DNA of 46,679 nucleotides from CALJFL01 sp964590005 (GCA_964590005.1 CAZPVJ010000113.1:1-46679), one strand, 5' to 3'; positions 8,525 to 18,347 are shown, numbered from the stretch's first letter. Made by a program: numbers and translations. Notes: generated by a model not told the origin, from the sequence alone.

Positions 8525-10333
8525 ATGACGCAACAGGTTAAAAGCAAGCTGGGTATCACCGATGTGGTACTGCGCGACGCCCATCAGTCGCTGTTTGCAA
8601 CCCGCCTGAGATTGGACGATATGCTGCCCATCGCTGCGCAGCTCGACGAGGTGGGTTTTTGGTCGCTGGAATCCTGGGGTGGCGCTACCTTTGACGCCTG
8701 TATCCGCTACCTGGGCGAAGACCCGTGGGAGCGTATGCGCGAGCTGAAGAAAGTTATGCCCAAGACGCCGCAACAGATGCTGTTCCGCGGACAGAATATC
8801 CTGGGCTATCGTCACTATGCAGATGACGTTGTGGAGAAGTTCGTGGAACGCGCCGCGGTGAATGGTGTTGACGTGTTTCGCGTGTTCGATGCGATGAACG
8901 ATATGCGCAATATCGAGGTGGCGCTGAGGGCGGTCAAGCAAGTAGGCAGGCACGCTCAGGGAACCATCTCCTACACCCTGAGCCCGGTCCACGATATTGA
9001 ATCCTGGGTGGAGCAGGGGAAGCGCATTGAGGATATGGGTGCCGATTCTATCGCGATCAAGGATATGGCGGGATTGTTGCGACCCTATGTGGGCTACGAA
9101 CTTGTCAGTCGGCTCAAGGCCGCCTGTGATATCCCGATCCAGCTGCACTGTCATGCCACTACCGGGCTCTCTACCGCCACGATTTTGAAGTGTGTCGAGG
9201 CGGGTATCGACAATGTCGATACCTCCATATCCTCCATGTCGATGACCTACGGGCATTCGCCGACCGAGTCGGTGGTGGCGATACTTGAGGGGACCGATCG
9301 AGACACCGGACTCGATATCCACAAACTTGAGGAAATAGCCGCAGCGTTTCGCGAGGTGCGCAAAAAGTATGCCCAGTTCGAGGGCTCACTGCGTGGTGTT
9401 GACTCTCGAATCCTGGTGGCGCAGGTCCCTGGTGGCATGTTGACCAACATGGAGAACCAGCTCCGCGAACAGGGTGCCGCCGACCAGATGGATGCGGTGC
9501 TTGCAGAGATTCCCCGGGTGCGTGAGGACCTGGGCTATATCCCGCTGGTGACGCCGACCTCCCAGATCGTCGGTACCCAGTCGGTGCTCAACGTGCTTAC
9601 CGGCGAGCGCTACAAGTCCATTTCGCGAGAGACTGCCGGGGTGTTGAAGGGTGAGTATGGCGCTACGCCTGCGCCGGTTAACGCGGAATTGCAGGCCCGG
9701 GTACTGGAGGGTGGCGAGCCGATAAACTGTCGACCAGCAGATTTGCTCGACGCTGAACTCGAAACGCTAACGGGAGAGTTGCGGACGCTGGGCGCTGAGA
9801 AGAGTATTAAGCTCGAGACGGGTGAGCGCGAAATCGATGACGTGCTGACTTACGCCCTGTTTCCACAGGTTGGTCTTAAATTCCTGGAAAACCGCGGTGA
9901 CCCCGAGGCCTTTGAGCCCGCGCCGGGCTTGCCCGAAAAGGCACCTGCGCCCAGTTCAGCGCCCGCAGCTGGCGAAGAGGCCGGTGTGTATACGGTGAAA
10001 GTGAATGGCCAGCAATATGTAGTAGAGGTCTGCGAGGGTGGAGAAGTCGGGCAGATTACTGCCTCCGCTGCAGCGACCCCCGTACCCGTTGCACCACTGG
10101 CCGCTGCGGCACCCGCTGCCGGCGAATCCGTGACTGCGCCCCTGGCCGGCAATATCGTCAGGGTTGAGGTGGCCGCAGGCGATAACGTTGCCGCGGGTGA
10201 TGTCCTGGTCATTCTCGAAGCGATGAAAATGGAAACAGAGGTGCGCGCCTCGCGCGATGGATCTGTCGCCAGCATCAGTATCAAGCCGGGTGATGTGGTT
10301 GCTGTTGGCGACACCTTAGTGACACTGGCCTAA
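8525..10333 (+). CDS. oadA: Oxaloacetate decarboxylase alpha subunit, biotin-containing
   Basis: A 602-residue carboxyltransferase subunit that moves CO2 from oxaloacetate to biotin, releasing pyruvate. The carboxyltransferase domain (~5-270) starts with TDVVLRDAHQSL and includes IKDMAGLL. A PYC/OADA-type domain (~280-470) and an Ala/Pro linker (~480-530) follow. The C-terminal biotinyl domain carries EAMKME with the biotin-accepting Lys at 568. The carboxybiotin is then decarboxylated by OadB, which pumps sodium out. The gene sits between oadG and oadB with short gaps (32 and 5 bp), so the three form one operon. A pyruvate carboxylase subunit B is the closest alternative, but the oadG/oadB neighbours decide for the decarboxylase. 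Confidence 0.96.
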   Translation: MTQQVKSKLGITDVVLRDAHQSLFATRLRLDDMLPIAAQLDEVGFWSLESWGGATFDACIRYLGEDPWERMRELKKVMPKTPQQMLFRGQNILGYRHYADDVVEKFVERAAVNGVDVFRVFDAMNDMRNIEVALRAVKQVGRHAQGTISYTLSPVHDIESWVEQGKRIEDMGADSIAIKDMAGLLRPYVGYELVSRLKAACDIPIQLHCHATTGLSTATILKCVEAGIDNVDTSISSMSMTYGHSPTESVVAILEGTDRDTGLDIHKLEEIAAAFREVRKKYAQFEGSLRGVDSRILVAQVPGGMLTNMENQLREQGAADQMDAVLAEIPRVREDLGYIPLVTPTSQIVGTQSVLNVLTGERYKSISRETAGVLKGEYGATPAPVNAELQARVLEGGEPINCRPADLLDAELETLTGELRTLGAEKSIKLETGEREIDDVLTYALFPQVGLKFLENRGDPEAFEPAPGLPEKAPAPSSAPAAGEEAGVYTVKVNGQQYVVEVCEGGEVGQITASAAATPVPVAPLAAAAPAAGESVTAPLAGNIVRVEVAAGDNVAAGDVLVILEAMKMETEVRASRDGSVASISIKPGDVVAVGDTLVTLA

Positions 10334-10338
10334 ACGCT

Positions 10339-11643
10339 ATGGACAACCTGCTGCAGCTCTGGGGATCCTCCGGCCTGGCACAGATGACACCCGGTCAGGC
10401 GTTTATGGTGTTGATCGGCCTGTCGCTCCTGTTCCTCGCCATTCGGCGCGGCTTCGAGCCATTGTTGCTGGTGCCCATCGGTTTTGGTGGCATTCTTGCC
10501 AATATCCCGGGCGCGGGCCTGGCGTATTCGGCGGTGGAGAACGCGCTGTACGCTGCTGATCCTTTATTGTTGTCGCAAATGGCCACGGCCCTTGCCATGC
10601 AGGGTGGGGCGGGCGCCGCTGAGGTTCTCGCCGCCTACCAGGGTGCCGATCTCCAGATCCAGCTGAACGTGCAGGCACTGGCCCAGGATGCCGGCCATGG
10701 CAATGGGATGCTGTATAACTTTTACACCGTGGCTATAGCCAGCGGTGTCGCACCCCTGGTGATTTTTATGGGGGTAGGCGCGATGACCGACTTCGGGCCA
10801 TTGCTGGCCAACCCAAGGACATTGTTCCTCGGTGCGGCTGCCCAGTTCGGTATTTTCGCAACCGTCCTGGGCGCAGTAGGCATGACATCCCTGGGCTGGA
10901 TGGACTTCAGTATCGCCGATGCGGCTGCAATCGGCATTATCGGTGGCGCTGATGGCCCGACCGCAATTTATGTATCCAGTGTCCTGGCCCCTGACCTGCT
11001 CGGTCCGATAGCCGTGGCGGCATACTCTTACATGGCCCTGGTGCCGATGATCCAACCCCCGATCATGCGAGCACTGACAACCGAGGACGAACGCAAGATC
11101 GAGATGGTCCAGTTGCGCCCGGTCTCTCAGCGGGAAAAGATCGTTTTCCCCCTGGTATTGCTCATCCTTGTTGCACTGCTGTTGCCGGACGCTGCGCCAC
11201 TTCTGGGAATGTTCTGTTTCGGTAACCTGATGAAAGAGTGCGGGGTGGTCGACCGGCTCAGTGATACAGCGCAGAATGCCCTGATCAATATCACGACGAT
11301 CTTCCTGGGTTTATCCGTAGGCTCCAAGCTGGTGGCCGACAAATTCCTCGACCTGAATACGCTCGGTATTCTGGGCCTGGGTATTGTTGCTTTCGGTATT
11401 GGCACCGCGAGCGGCGTGTTAATCGCGAAGCTGATGAACCGCTTGGGGAGCACGCCTATCAACCCCCTGATCGGTTCAGCCGGGGTCTCTGCGGTACCCA
11501 TGGCGGCACGCGTCAGTAATCGGGTTGGCCTTGAGTCCAACCCTCATAACTTTCTACTCATGCACGCCATGGGCCCCAATGTTGCAGGCGTTATAGGCTC
11601 CGCGGTTGCCGCCGGCGTGATGATTGCGCTGGTTGGGGGCTGA
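10339..11643 (+). CDS. oadB: Sodium-translocating oxaloacetate decarboxylase beta subunit
   Basis: A 434-residue polytopic inner-membrane protein that decarboxylates carboxybiotin and exports Na+. The conserved segment GGADGPTAIYVSS carries Asp205, which aligns with the essential Asp203 of the Klebsiella enzyme. The C-terminal NPLIGSAGVSAVPMAARVSN segment and the HNFLLMHAMGPNVAG segment are family hallmarks. The length is normal. The start is 5 bp after the oadA stop. The operon predicts sodium-motive-force generation coupled to oxaloacetate breakdown, or pyruvate supply, and a sodium economy suits a marine bacterium. The direction of use in an aerobe is not evident from the sequence. Confidence 0.96.
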   Translation: MDNLLQLWGSSGLAQMTPGQAFMVLIGLSLLFLAIRRGFEPLLLVPIGFGGILANIPGAGLAYSAVENALYAADPLLLSQMATALAMQGGAGAAEVLAAYQGADLQIQLNVQALAQDAGHGNGMLYNFYTVAIASGVAPLVIFMGVGAMTDFGPLLANPRTLFLGAAAQFGIFATVLGAVGMTSLGWMDFSIADAAAIGIIGGADGPTAIYVSSVLAPDLLGPIAVAAYSYMALVPMIQPPIMRALTTEDERKIEMVQLRPVSQREKIVFPLVLLILVALLLPDAAPLLGMFCFGNLMKECGVVDRLSDTAQNALINITTIFLGLSVGSKLVADKFLDLNTLGILGLGIVAFGIGTASGVLIAKLMNRLGSTPINPLIGSAGVSAVPMAARVSNRVGLESNPHNFLLMHAMGPNVAGVIGSAVAAGVMIALVGG

Positions 11644-11655
11644 GTTGGCGCCGCA

Positions 11656-11685
11656 TTGCGGCCGGTCCGCGAAGTTTTGTACACT
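11656..11685 (+). promoter_or_regulatory. Possible sigma-70 promoter for accA
   Basis: TTGCGG (11656-11661) and TACACT (11680-11685) are separated by 18 bp and lie about 35 bp before the accA start. The match to consensus is only moderate. Confidence 0.35.
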
Positions 11686-11719
11686 GTCGACCTGACACGC
11701 TGAGCGGGCCCTGACGCCA

Positions 11720-12667
11720 ATGAATCCCAATTTTCTCGATTTCGAACAGCCCATTGCGGAGCTGGAGGTCAAGATCGAAGAGCTACAGCTGGTAGGCTCT
11801 GACGCGGATATCAATATCAGCGAAGAAATAGAAACGCTGCGCGGCAAGAGCACCAAGCTCACCGAGAAGATTTACAGCAACCTCAGCGCCTGGGACATCG
11901 TCAAGGTAGCCCGCCACCCGCAGCGCCCCTATAGCCTGGATTACATTCCCCGGGTATTTACCGAATTCGATGAACTGCACGGGGATCGCCATTTCGGCGA
12001 CGACAATGCCATTGTGGGTGGTATCGCTCGCCTGGATGGTCGCCCGGTGATGGTCATCGGCCAGGAAAAGGGCAGGGCGGTAAAAGACAAGGTGCAGCGC
12101 AATTTTGGCATGCCCAAGCCCGAGGGGTATCGCAAGGCGCTGCGTCTCATGGAGATGGCCGAGCGATTCGGGATGCCGGTAATAACCCTTATCGATACGC
12201 CCGGAGCATACCCCGGGATCGATTCCGAGGAGCGGGGTATCAGCGAGTCTATTGCCCAGAACCTGGCTGTCATGTCCAGGTTGTCGACACCGATTATTTG
12301 TGTGGTGATCGGCGAGGGCAGCTCGGGTGGTGCGCTGGGTATTGGCGTGGGTGACCACCTGGCAATGTTGCAGTACGCCACCTATTTTGTTATTTCGCCT
12401 GAGGGCTGCGCCAACATTATCTGGAAAAGCTCTGAGAATGCGCCCGATGCTGCCGAGGCGATGGGTGTAACCTCGGGTGTGCTGCAAGAACTGGGTATCG
12501 TTGATGCGACTATTCCTGAACCCCTGGGGGGCGCCCATCGGGATGTCGATCTGATGGCCGAGCGGATCAAGGAGCATATCATTGGGCAACTCGACAGCCT
12601 GCAGGAAATTCCGCTGGCTGATCTGCTCGAAAAGCGCTACCAGCGCTTGATGTCCTACGGTAATTAA
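11720..12667 (+). CDS. accA: Acetyl-CoA carboxylase carboxyltransferase alpha subunit
   Basis: A 315-residue cytoplasmic subunit that, with AccD, transfers the carboxyl group from biotin to acetyl-CoA, giving malonyl-CoA for fatty acid synthesis. The N-terminal coiled region begins NFLDFEQPIAELE. Conserved segments include GDRHFGDD, FGMPKPEGYRKALR, LIDTPGAYPG and the oxyanion region EGSSGGALGIGVGD. The length matches E. coli AccA (319). In Pseudomonas, dnaE usually lies upstream; here oadGAB takes that place. tilS follows 29 bp later on the same strand, the usual order. Confidence 0.97.
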   Translation: MNPNFLDFEQPIAELEVKIEELQLVGSDADINISEEIETLRGKSTKLTEKIYSNLSAWDIVKVARHPQRPYSLDYIPRVFTEFDELHGDRHFGDDNAIVGGIARLDGRPVMVIGQEKGRAVKDKVQRNFGMPKPEGYRKALRLMEMAERFGMPVITLIDTPGAYPGIDSEERGISESIAQNLAVMSRLSTPIICVVIGEGSSGGALGIGVGDHLAMLQYATYFVISPEGCANIIWKSSENAPDAAEAMGVTSGVLQELGIVDATIPEPLGGAHRDVDLMAERIKEHIIGQLDSLQEIPLADLLEKRYQRLMSYGN

Positions 12668-12696
12668 CGCCCGGCAAGGGCGACGTTCAGCCGAGC

Positions 12697-14052
12697 ATGC
12701 CCCACGACACTCCAACAACGCAGGCCCTCACGGATCAGTTATCGTCACTGACTGACGCCGGACAATGGCTGGTGGCCTTTAGTGGCGGGCTCGATTCCAC
12801 GGTTCTTTTACACCTCTTACACCGTTGGCGACAGGAGCACCCTGGCGCGCCGGGATTGAGCGCCGTGCATGTGAACCACGGACTGCAGGCTGGTGCAGAC
12901 CAATGGCAGGCCCACTGTCAGTCCGTTTGCGACAGGCTCGGTATCGAACTGCTGGCGCACCGGATTACGATCGATATCGAGGGCCGTGGTGTAGAGGCAG
13001 CCGCGCGGGAAGGCCGGTATCGGGTTTTTGAAGGCTTGGTGTCGGACACTGATGTCTTGTTTATGGGCCATCATCTCGACGATCAGGTGGAAACGTTGTT
13101 CCTGCGCCTGCTTCGCGGTGCCGGCCTGAGCGGCCTGACGGCGATGCCGGCCAGTCGACCGCTGGGACAGGGCGTCCTGCACCGGCCGCTATTGTCTTAC
13201 ACACGTGGACAGCTGGAGAACTATGCCGCGGAGGCTGGCCTGGACTATGTCGAGGACCCGTCTAACGCGGATGTGAGTATGGACCGCAATTTTCTGCGCC
13301 AGCAGGTTCTGCCGGTGATTGCTCAGCGCTGGCCAGGTTATCGGGGCAATATCGGTCGAGCCATTGACCATCTAGCAGCTGCCGCGCAATGGCAGGCCGA
13401 CCAGGCTCAGTCCCTGGGATTCATCAGTGACTGGGGCGATCCGGGCTTGCCGGTGTCTGGCTTGCTGGACCATCGCGGTCGATTACAGGAATCTATCCGG
13501 CTGTGGCTGGACTCGCTAGGCCTGACCATGCCCGATAGCGCGCCGCTGGTTGAATTTGCCCGTCAGTTACAGGAGGGCGACCCGGCCGGCCACCCCCGGC
13601 TTGCTACCGGGCGCTATGTTATCGAGCGTTTTCGGGACGCGGTGTACTTGCTGCCGTTCGCTGCGGGTGAGCAGCCGCCGGACAGCGAGGAGCTGCTGCC
13701 CGGGCGGCCGTTGGCTCTCGCGGGTATAGGGCGACTGCAACTGGTGCCAACTGCTGGCCCGGGACTGGCCCTGGAGCCTGGCCAGGGACTGGTTCTTCGC
13801 TGGCGTGAGGGGGGCGAGCGCTGTCAGCCAATCGACAGGGCGCATAGCGTAGCGCTCAAACAGTACCTGCAGGAGACGGCGGTGCCGCCGTGGTGGCGGG
13901 ACAGGCTCCCCCTTCTGTATGCCGCTGATGAACTCGTGGCGGTCGCCGACCTGTGCCTTTGCCGCTGCGACCTGTTCAGGGAGCAAGCACCGGCGGGCGA
14001 AAGTAATTGGAATCTTGCCTGGGATCGAAAAACTCCGGGGGTGGGAGATTGA
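12697..14052 (+). CDS. tilS: tRNA(Ile)-lysidine synthetase
   Basis: A 451-residue enzyme that modifies cytidine 34 of the tRNA-Ile CAU anticodon to lysidine, changing both its amino acid and its codon identity. The N-terminal PP-loop ATPase motif SGGLDS is at residues 29-34. HHLDDQVET and DPSNAD(V)SMDRNFLR are further family motifs. A middle substrate-binding domain and a C-terminal domain follow (KQYLQE...PPWWRDRLPLLY). The length is close to E. coli TilS (432). It lies between accA and pyrG, as in other gammaproteobacteria. Confidence 0.96.
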   Translation: MPHDTPTTQALTDQLSSLTDAGQWLVAFSGGLDSTVLLHLLHRWRQEHPGAPGLSAVHVNHGLQAGADQWQAHCQSVCDRLGIELLAHRITIDIEGRGVEAAAREGRYRVFEGLVSDTDVLFMGHHLDDQVETLFLRLLRGAGLSGLTAMPASRPLGQGVLHRPLLSYTRGQLENYAAEAGLDYVEDPSNADVSMDRNFLRQQVLPVIAQRWPGYRGNIGRAIDHLAAAAQWQADQAQSLGFISDWGDPGLPVSGLLDHRGRLQESIRLWLDSLGLTMPDSAPLVEFARQLQEGDPAGHPRLATGRYVIERFRDAVYLLPFAAGEQPPDSEELLPGRPLALAGIGRLQLVPTAGPGLALEPGQGLVLRWREGGERCQPIDRAHSVALKQYLQETAVPPWWRDRLPLLYAADELVAVADLCLCRCDLFREQAPAGESNWNLAWDRKTPGVGD

Positions 14053-14182
14053 GCTGGCACGGGCTTTCTGTTAACCTGATTTCCCATCTTTTTGCAGGAC
14101 TCGTGCTCTTCCATCCTCGGCGTTTGTGCCGTTGAGCGCGGAACTCGCAAGTCTAGAACTACAGCGTAATTAAAGGCTTTTC

Positions 14183-15811
14183 ATGACGCGTTATCTTTTC
14201 GTCACGGGTGGTGTGGTTTCGTCCTTGGGTAAAGGGATCGCAGCCGCATCCCTGGCGGCAGTCCTGGAAGCCCGTGGCCTAAAAGTAACGCTGCTCAAAC
14301 TCGACCCCTATATAAATGTAGACCCCGGCACTATGAGTCCCTTCCAGCACGGAGAGGTGTTCGTGACGGAAGACGGCGCTGAAACCGACCTCGACCTGGG
14401 CCACTACGAGCGTTTCACACACACCGTCATGAAGCGCAGCAATAATTTCACGACAGGCAGGGTCTATAACACGGTATTGCGCAAGGAGCGGCGAGGCGAT
14501 TATCTCGGGGGCACGGTGCAGGTCATCCCCCATATCACCGACGAGATCAAGCGTCGCGTGGTTCTGGGCGCTGGCGATGCGGATGTCGCGGTGATTGAAA
14601 TCGGAGGTACGGTCGGCGATATAGAAGGCCTTCCCTTCCTGGAGGCTGCCCGGCAGTTGAAGGTGGAGATGGGCTCCAACCGGGCCCTGCTGATGCACCT
14701 GACCCTGGTGCCCTATATCGCGACCGCTGGCGAAATCAAGACCAAGCCCACCCAGCACTCGGTCAAGGAGTTACGCTCGATCGGCTTACAGCCGGATATC
14801 TTGCTGTGTCGGTGTTCGGTCGAGATCGAGGAGAGCGCGCGCAAGAAGATCTCCCTCTTTACCAATGTCGAGGAGAGGGCGGTCATTCCGCTCATGGACG
14901 CCGATACCATTTACCGGATCCCGGGTGCGCTGCATGACCAGGGGCTGGACGACTTCGTGGTGGAGCGCTTCAACATCGACTGCCCGCCGGCGGACCTGTC
15001 AGAGTGGGATGACGTCATTGAGCGTAATTTTCGCGAGCCCGTTGGAACCGTGCGGGTGGCCATGGTCGGCAAGTATATGGACCTGTTGGATGCCTACAAG
15101 TCATTGAACGAGGCCCTGGATCACGCCGGTTTGCAAACGACCGCCAAGGTCAATATCGAACATATCGACGCCGAGGACATCGAGCGCGACGGCACCGGCG
15201 CCCTGGAAGGCGTGGACGCAATCCTGGTGCCCGGCGGATTTGGCGACCGTGGTGTGGAGGGTAAGATTACTGCCGTTCGCTATGCACGCGAGAATAATAT
15301 CCCTTTCCTTGGCATTTGCCTGGGTATGCATGTGGCGCTGGTTGAGTATGCGCGTAATGTCTGTGACCTGGAGGGTGCCCACTCAACCGAGATGGAGCAG
15401 GCTACCCCGCACCCCATCGTGGCCCTGATTACCGAATGGCAAAATGCCGATGGCAGCACGCAGCAGCGGGATGAGTCCTCGGATATGGGCGGCACTATGC
15501 GCCTGGGGGCGCAGGAGTGCCACCTCGAAGAGGGTAGTAGGGTTCGGGAAATCTATGGCAAGAACTCGGTAATGGAGCGCCATCGTCACCGCTACGAAAT
15601 CAACAACAATTATGTCGAGCAACTGCAGGCCGCCGGTGTTCGCGTGTGTGGCTGGTCGGCCGATCATTCCCTCGTTGAAATGATTGAATTGCCTGAGCAT
15701 GCCTGGTTCGTAGCCTGCCAGTTTCACCCGGAGTTCACCTCGCGCCCGCGCGGAGGCCATCCGCTGTTCACCAGTTATATTGAGGCCGCGTTGCGACATG
15801 CCAGTTCGTGA
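14183..15811 (+). CDS. pyrG: CTP synthase
   Basis: A 542-residue cytoplasmic enzyme making CTP from UTP, ATP and glutamine. The N-terminal synthetase domain (1-~267) begins TRYLFVTGGVVSSLGKGI. The C-terminal class I glutamine amidotransferase domain has nucleophile Cys379 in GICLGM and His515/Glu517 in QFHPE, the same numbering as E. coli PyrG. A 130-bp gap separates it from tilS; it could hold its own promoter, but I see no convincing elements. The start is preceded by an AAAGGC-type ribosome site. kdsA and eno follow in the classic order. Confidence 0.98.
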   Translation: MTRYLFVTGGVVSSLGKGIAAASLAAVLEARGLKVTLLKLDPYINVDPGTMSPFQHGEVFVTEDGAETDLDLGHYERFTHTVMKRSNNFTTGRVYNTVLRKERRGDYLGGTVQVIPHITDEIKRRVVLGAGDADVAVIEIGGTVGDIEGLPFLEAARQLKVEMGSNRALLMHLTLVPYIATAGEIKTKPTQHSVKELRSIGLQPDILLCRCSVEIEESARKKISLFTNVEERAVIPLMDADTIYRIPGALHDQGLDDFVVERFNIDCPPADLSEWDDVIERNFREPVGTVRVAMVGKYMDLLDAYKSLNEALDHAGLQTTAKVNIEHIDAEDIERDGTGALEGVDAILVPGGFGDRGVEGKITAVRYARENNIPFLGICLGMHVALVEYARNVCDLEGAHSTEMEQATPHPIVALITEWQNADGSTQQRDESSDMGGTMRLGAQECHLEEGSRVREIYGKNSVMERHRHRYEINNNYVEQLQAAGVRVCGWSADHSLVEMIELPEHAWFVACQFHPEFTSRPRGGHPLFTSYIEAALRHASS

Positions 15812-15862
15812 TGCCAGCGGGTTTTTCGCAAGCCGGGCTCCGGTGCGTCAGGGAGGCTCCCA

Positions 15863-16714
15863 GTGACCCAAACCCGCGTTACCCTCGGTGAGATCACTTT
15901 CGACAACAGCGCTCCATTTGTACTTATTGGCGGACTGAATGTGCTGGAAAGTCGAGAGCTGGCACTCGAAACGGCGGACCACTTCAAGGACGTGTGTGGT
16001 CGACTGGGAATACCCTATGTTTTCAAGGCATCGTTCGATAAGGCCAATCGGTCCTCAATTCATTCTTACCGTGGACCTGGGCTGGACGAGGGCCTGGCCA
16101 TCCTGGCCGACGTCAAATCCCGCTGCGGTGTCCCGCTAATCACCGACGTGCATACCCCGGAGCAGGCGGCCCCGGTTGCAGCGGTATGTGACATTATCCA
16201 GTTGCCGGCTTTCCTGGCGCGCCAGACCGATCTGGTAGAGGCTATGGCGGCCACCGAGTCGGTTATCCACGTTAAGAAGCCGCAGTTTTTAAGTCCGAGC
16301 CAGATGGCGAATATCGTCGAGAAATTTGCCGAGTGCGGGAATGACAAGATCCTGCTGTGTGAGCGCGGCAGTAATTTTGGCTACGATAATCTCGTCGTAG
16401 ATACCCTGGGTTTTGGTGTCATGAAGCAGTGCTGCGGCGACGTTCCCATGACATTTGATGTGACACACGCGCTGCAGTGTCGAGACCCGGGTGGCGCTGC
16501 CTCCGGGGGCCGACGCGGACAGTTGGTTGAACTTGCCCGTGCTGGCATGGCCGTGGGCCTGGCGGGCCTGTTCCTGGAAGCACACCCCGACCCTGACAAG
16601 GCACTGTGTGATGGCCCCAGTGCCTTACCTCTGACTCAGCTCGAGCCCCTGCTGGTGCAGATCAAGGCGCTCGATGACCTGGTCAAGGGCTTTGACCCTC
16701 TGGTCATTCATTAA
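15863..16714 (+). CDS. kdsA: 3-deoxy-8-phosphooctulonate (Kdo8P) synthase
   Basis: A 283-residue enzyme condensing PEP with arabinose 5-phosphate to make Kdo8P for lipopolysaccharide. Conserved segments are KASFDKANRSS, QLPAFLARQTDLVEAMA and DVTHALQCRDP. The segment GGLNVLESRE has Asn where E. coli has Asn26, which indicates the metal-independent class. The start is a GTG at 15863, with AGGGAGG about 7 bp upstream. That ribosome site overlaps a short GGGA-GGC-TCCC inverted repeat. The gene lies between pyrG and eno as in relatives. Confidence 0.97.
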   Translation: MTQTRVTLGEITFDNSAPFVLIGGLNVLESRELALETADHFKDVCGRLGIPYVFKASFDKANRSSIHSYRGPGLDEGLAILADVKSRCGVPLITDVHTPEQAAPVAAVCDIIQLPAFLARQTDLVEAMAATESVIHVKKPQFLSPSQMANIVEKFAECGNDKILLCERGSNFGYDNLVVDTLGFGVMKQCCGDVPMTFDVTHALQCRDPGGAASGGRRGQLVELARAGMAVGLAGLFLEAHPDPDKALCDGPSALPLTQLEPLLVQIKALDDLVKGFDPLVIH

Positions 16715-16738
16715 TCTTCTGAACAACGGAGTGCAACA

Positions 16739-18025
16739 ATGAGTAATATCGCCGAAATACAGGCCTTTGAGGTCATGGATTCCCGCGGTAACCCCACTGT
16801 CATGGCGGAGGTTACCCTGGATTCAGGCGAAATCGGTGCAGCCTGCGCGCCTTCAGGCGCCTCTACAGGCTCTCGTGAGGCCCTGGAGCTGCGCGACGGT
16901 GACACGTCCCGGTACCTTGGTAAAGGTGTTCTGGCAGCTGTAGGAAACATCAATGGGCCTATTCGAGAGCTGTTGCTGGGCAGCGACGCGACCGATCAGC
17001 GTGCGCTTGATGCCGCAATGATTGCTGCGGATGGTACTGACAACAAAGCGAAGTTCGGCGCCAACGCAATCCTGGCAGTCTCGCTGGCCGCAGCAAAAGC
17101 CGCCGCTGCTGCTAAAAGTGTCCCGCTTTATCGTCATATAGCGGACATTAATGGCACCAGCGAATTCACCATGCCGGTTCCCATGATGAATATCCTCAAT
17201 GGCGGAGAACATGCCGACAACAATGTTGATATTCAGGAGTTTATGGTTCAGCCCGTATCGGCGCCGACCTTCGCCGAGGCCCTGCGTACCGGCGCGGAAA
17301 TATTCCACCACCTGAAAAAGGTGCTGTCGGGGCGTGGTCTCAGCACTGCGGTGGGCGACGAGGGCGGTTTCGCGCCCAACCTGCCTTCCAACGAGGCGGC
17401 CCTGGAGGCGATCGCCGAGGCGATTGCCAACGCCGGTTACCAGCTGGGCTCGGACGTTACGTTGGCGCTTGATTGCGCGGCCTCTGAGTTTTATCGCGAC
17501 GGTGTTTACGATCTCGCCGGCGAGGGCAAGCAGTTCAGTAGTGAGCAATTCGCAGATTATCTGGCGGACTTGTCCCGTGCCCACCCCATTATCTCCATTG
17601 AGGACGGTCTGGACGAGTCCGACTGGGACGGCTGGAAGTTATTGACGGAGAAGATCGGTGAGTCGGTGCAGTTGGTCGGCGACGATCTGTTTGTCACCAA
17701 TACCGCGATCCTGAAGCAGGGTATAGAGTTGGGGGTGGCCAATTCCATACTCATCAAGTTCAACCAGATTGGCAGCCTGAGCGAAACCCTGGACGCGATC
17801 GCGATGGCCAAGGCCGCTGGTTACACGGCGGTCATTTCACACCGTTCGGGCGAAACCGAGGACACCACCATCGCTGACCTGGCGGTCGCTACGGCGGCTG
17901 GGCAGATTAAAACCGGCTCGCTGTGTCGCTCCGATCGCGTGGCCAAGTACAATCGCCTGCTGCGGATCGAGGCGGAGTTGGGCGATCAGGCACCGTATCG
18001 CGGGCTCGCGGAATTTTCCCGCTAG
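16739..18025 (+). CDS. eno: Enolase
   Basis: A 428-residue glycolytic enzyme converting 2-phosphoglycerate to PEP; it is also a component of the RNA degradosome in gammaproteobacteria. Family segments are IQAFEVMDSRGNPTV at the start, GEHADNNVDIQEFM, the metal ligands around SIEDGLDE and GDDLFVTN, and the signature KFNQIGSLSET followed by SHRSGETED. The length is standard. It starts 24 bp after kdsA with an ACGGAG ribosome site. PEP from enolase is also the KdsA substrate, a link often noted for this gene pair. Confidence 0.98.
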   Translation: MSNIAEIQAFEVMDSRGNPTVMAEVTLDSGEIGAACAPSGASTGSREALELRDGDTSRYLGKGVLAAVGNINGPIRELLLGSDATDQRALDAAMIAADGTDNKAKFGANAILAVSLAAAKAAAAAKSVPLYRHIADINGTSEFTMPVPMMNILNGGEHADNNVDIQEFMVQPVSAPTFAEALRTGAEIFHHLKKVLSGRGLSTAVGDEGGFAPNLPSNEAALEAIAEAIANAGYQLGSDVTLALDCAASEFYRDGVYDLAGEGKQFSSEQFADYLADLSRAHPIISIEDGLDESDWDGWKLLTEKIGESVQLVGDDLFVTNTAILKQGIELGVANSILIKFNQIGSLSETLDAIAMAKAAGYTAVISHRSGETEDTTIADLAVATAAGQIKTGSLCRSDRVAKYNRLLRIEAELGDQAPYRGLAEFSR

Positions 18026-18032
18026 GCTCGTA

Positions 18033-18347
18033 ATGCTGCGCTGGCTACTGGCGATTCTGCTCCTGCTACTGGTTTTGCTGCAGTATCGATTGTGGATCGC
18101 GGAGGGTAGCCTCGCAGAGATGAAGCGGCTACAGCGGCAGGTTGTCGAGCAGACGGCCATCAATGCCGATTTAAAGGCCCGCAACGAGGTTCTCGAGCGG
18201 GAAGTGCTTAACCTGCAAAATGGTAACGACGGTGTGGAGCAGCGAGCCCGTGAACAGCTCGGCCTGATTCGAGAGGGCGAGGTGTTCTATCAGTTCGTCG
18301 ATAAAGACGACGCCAGGCAAGCAGCGCCGTCGGTGGAGGGTCAGTAA
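18033..18347 (+). CDS. ftsB: Cell division protein FtsB
   Basis: A 104-residue bitopic inner-membrane protein of the FtsQLB divisome complex. A single transmembrane helix lies at ~4-21 (LLAILLLLLVLLQYRLW). A leucine-zipper-like coiled coil (~28-70) and the conserved end of the domain, REQLGLIREGEVFYQ, follow. The length and the position between eno and ispD match E. coli and Pseudomonas. It starts 7 bp after eno. Confidence 0.95.
   Translation: MLRWLLAILLLLLVLLQYRLWIAEGSLAEMKRLQRQVVEQTAINADLKARNEVLEREVLNLQNGNDGVEQRAREQLGLIREGEVFYQFVDKDDARQAAPSVEGQ

Noticed and set aside
8489..9322. 277-codon leftward ORF opposite oadA
   Set aside because: It lies opposite conserved OadA sequence; composition is that of an antisense shadow rich in His and Arg.
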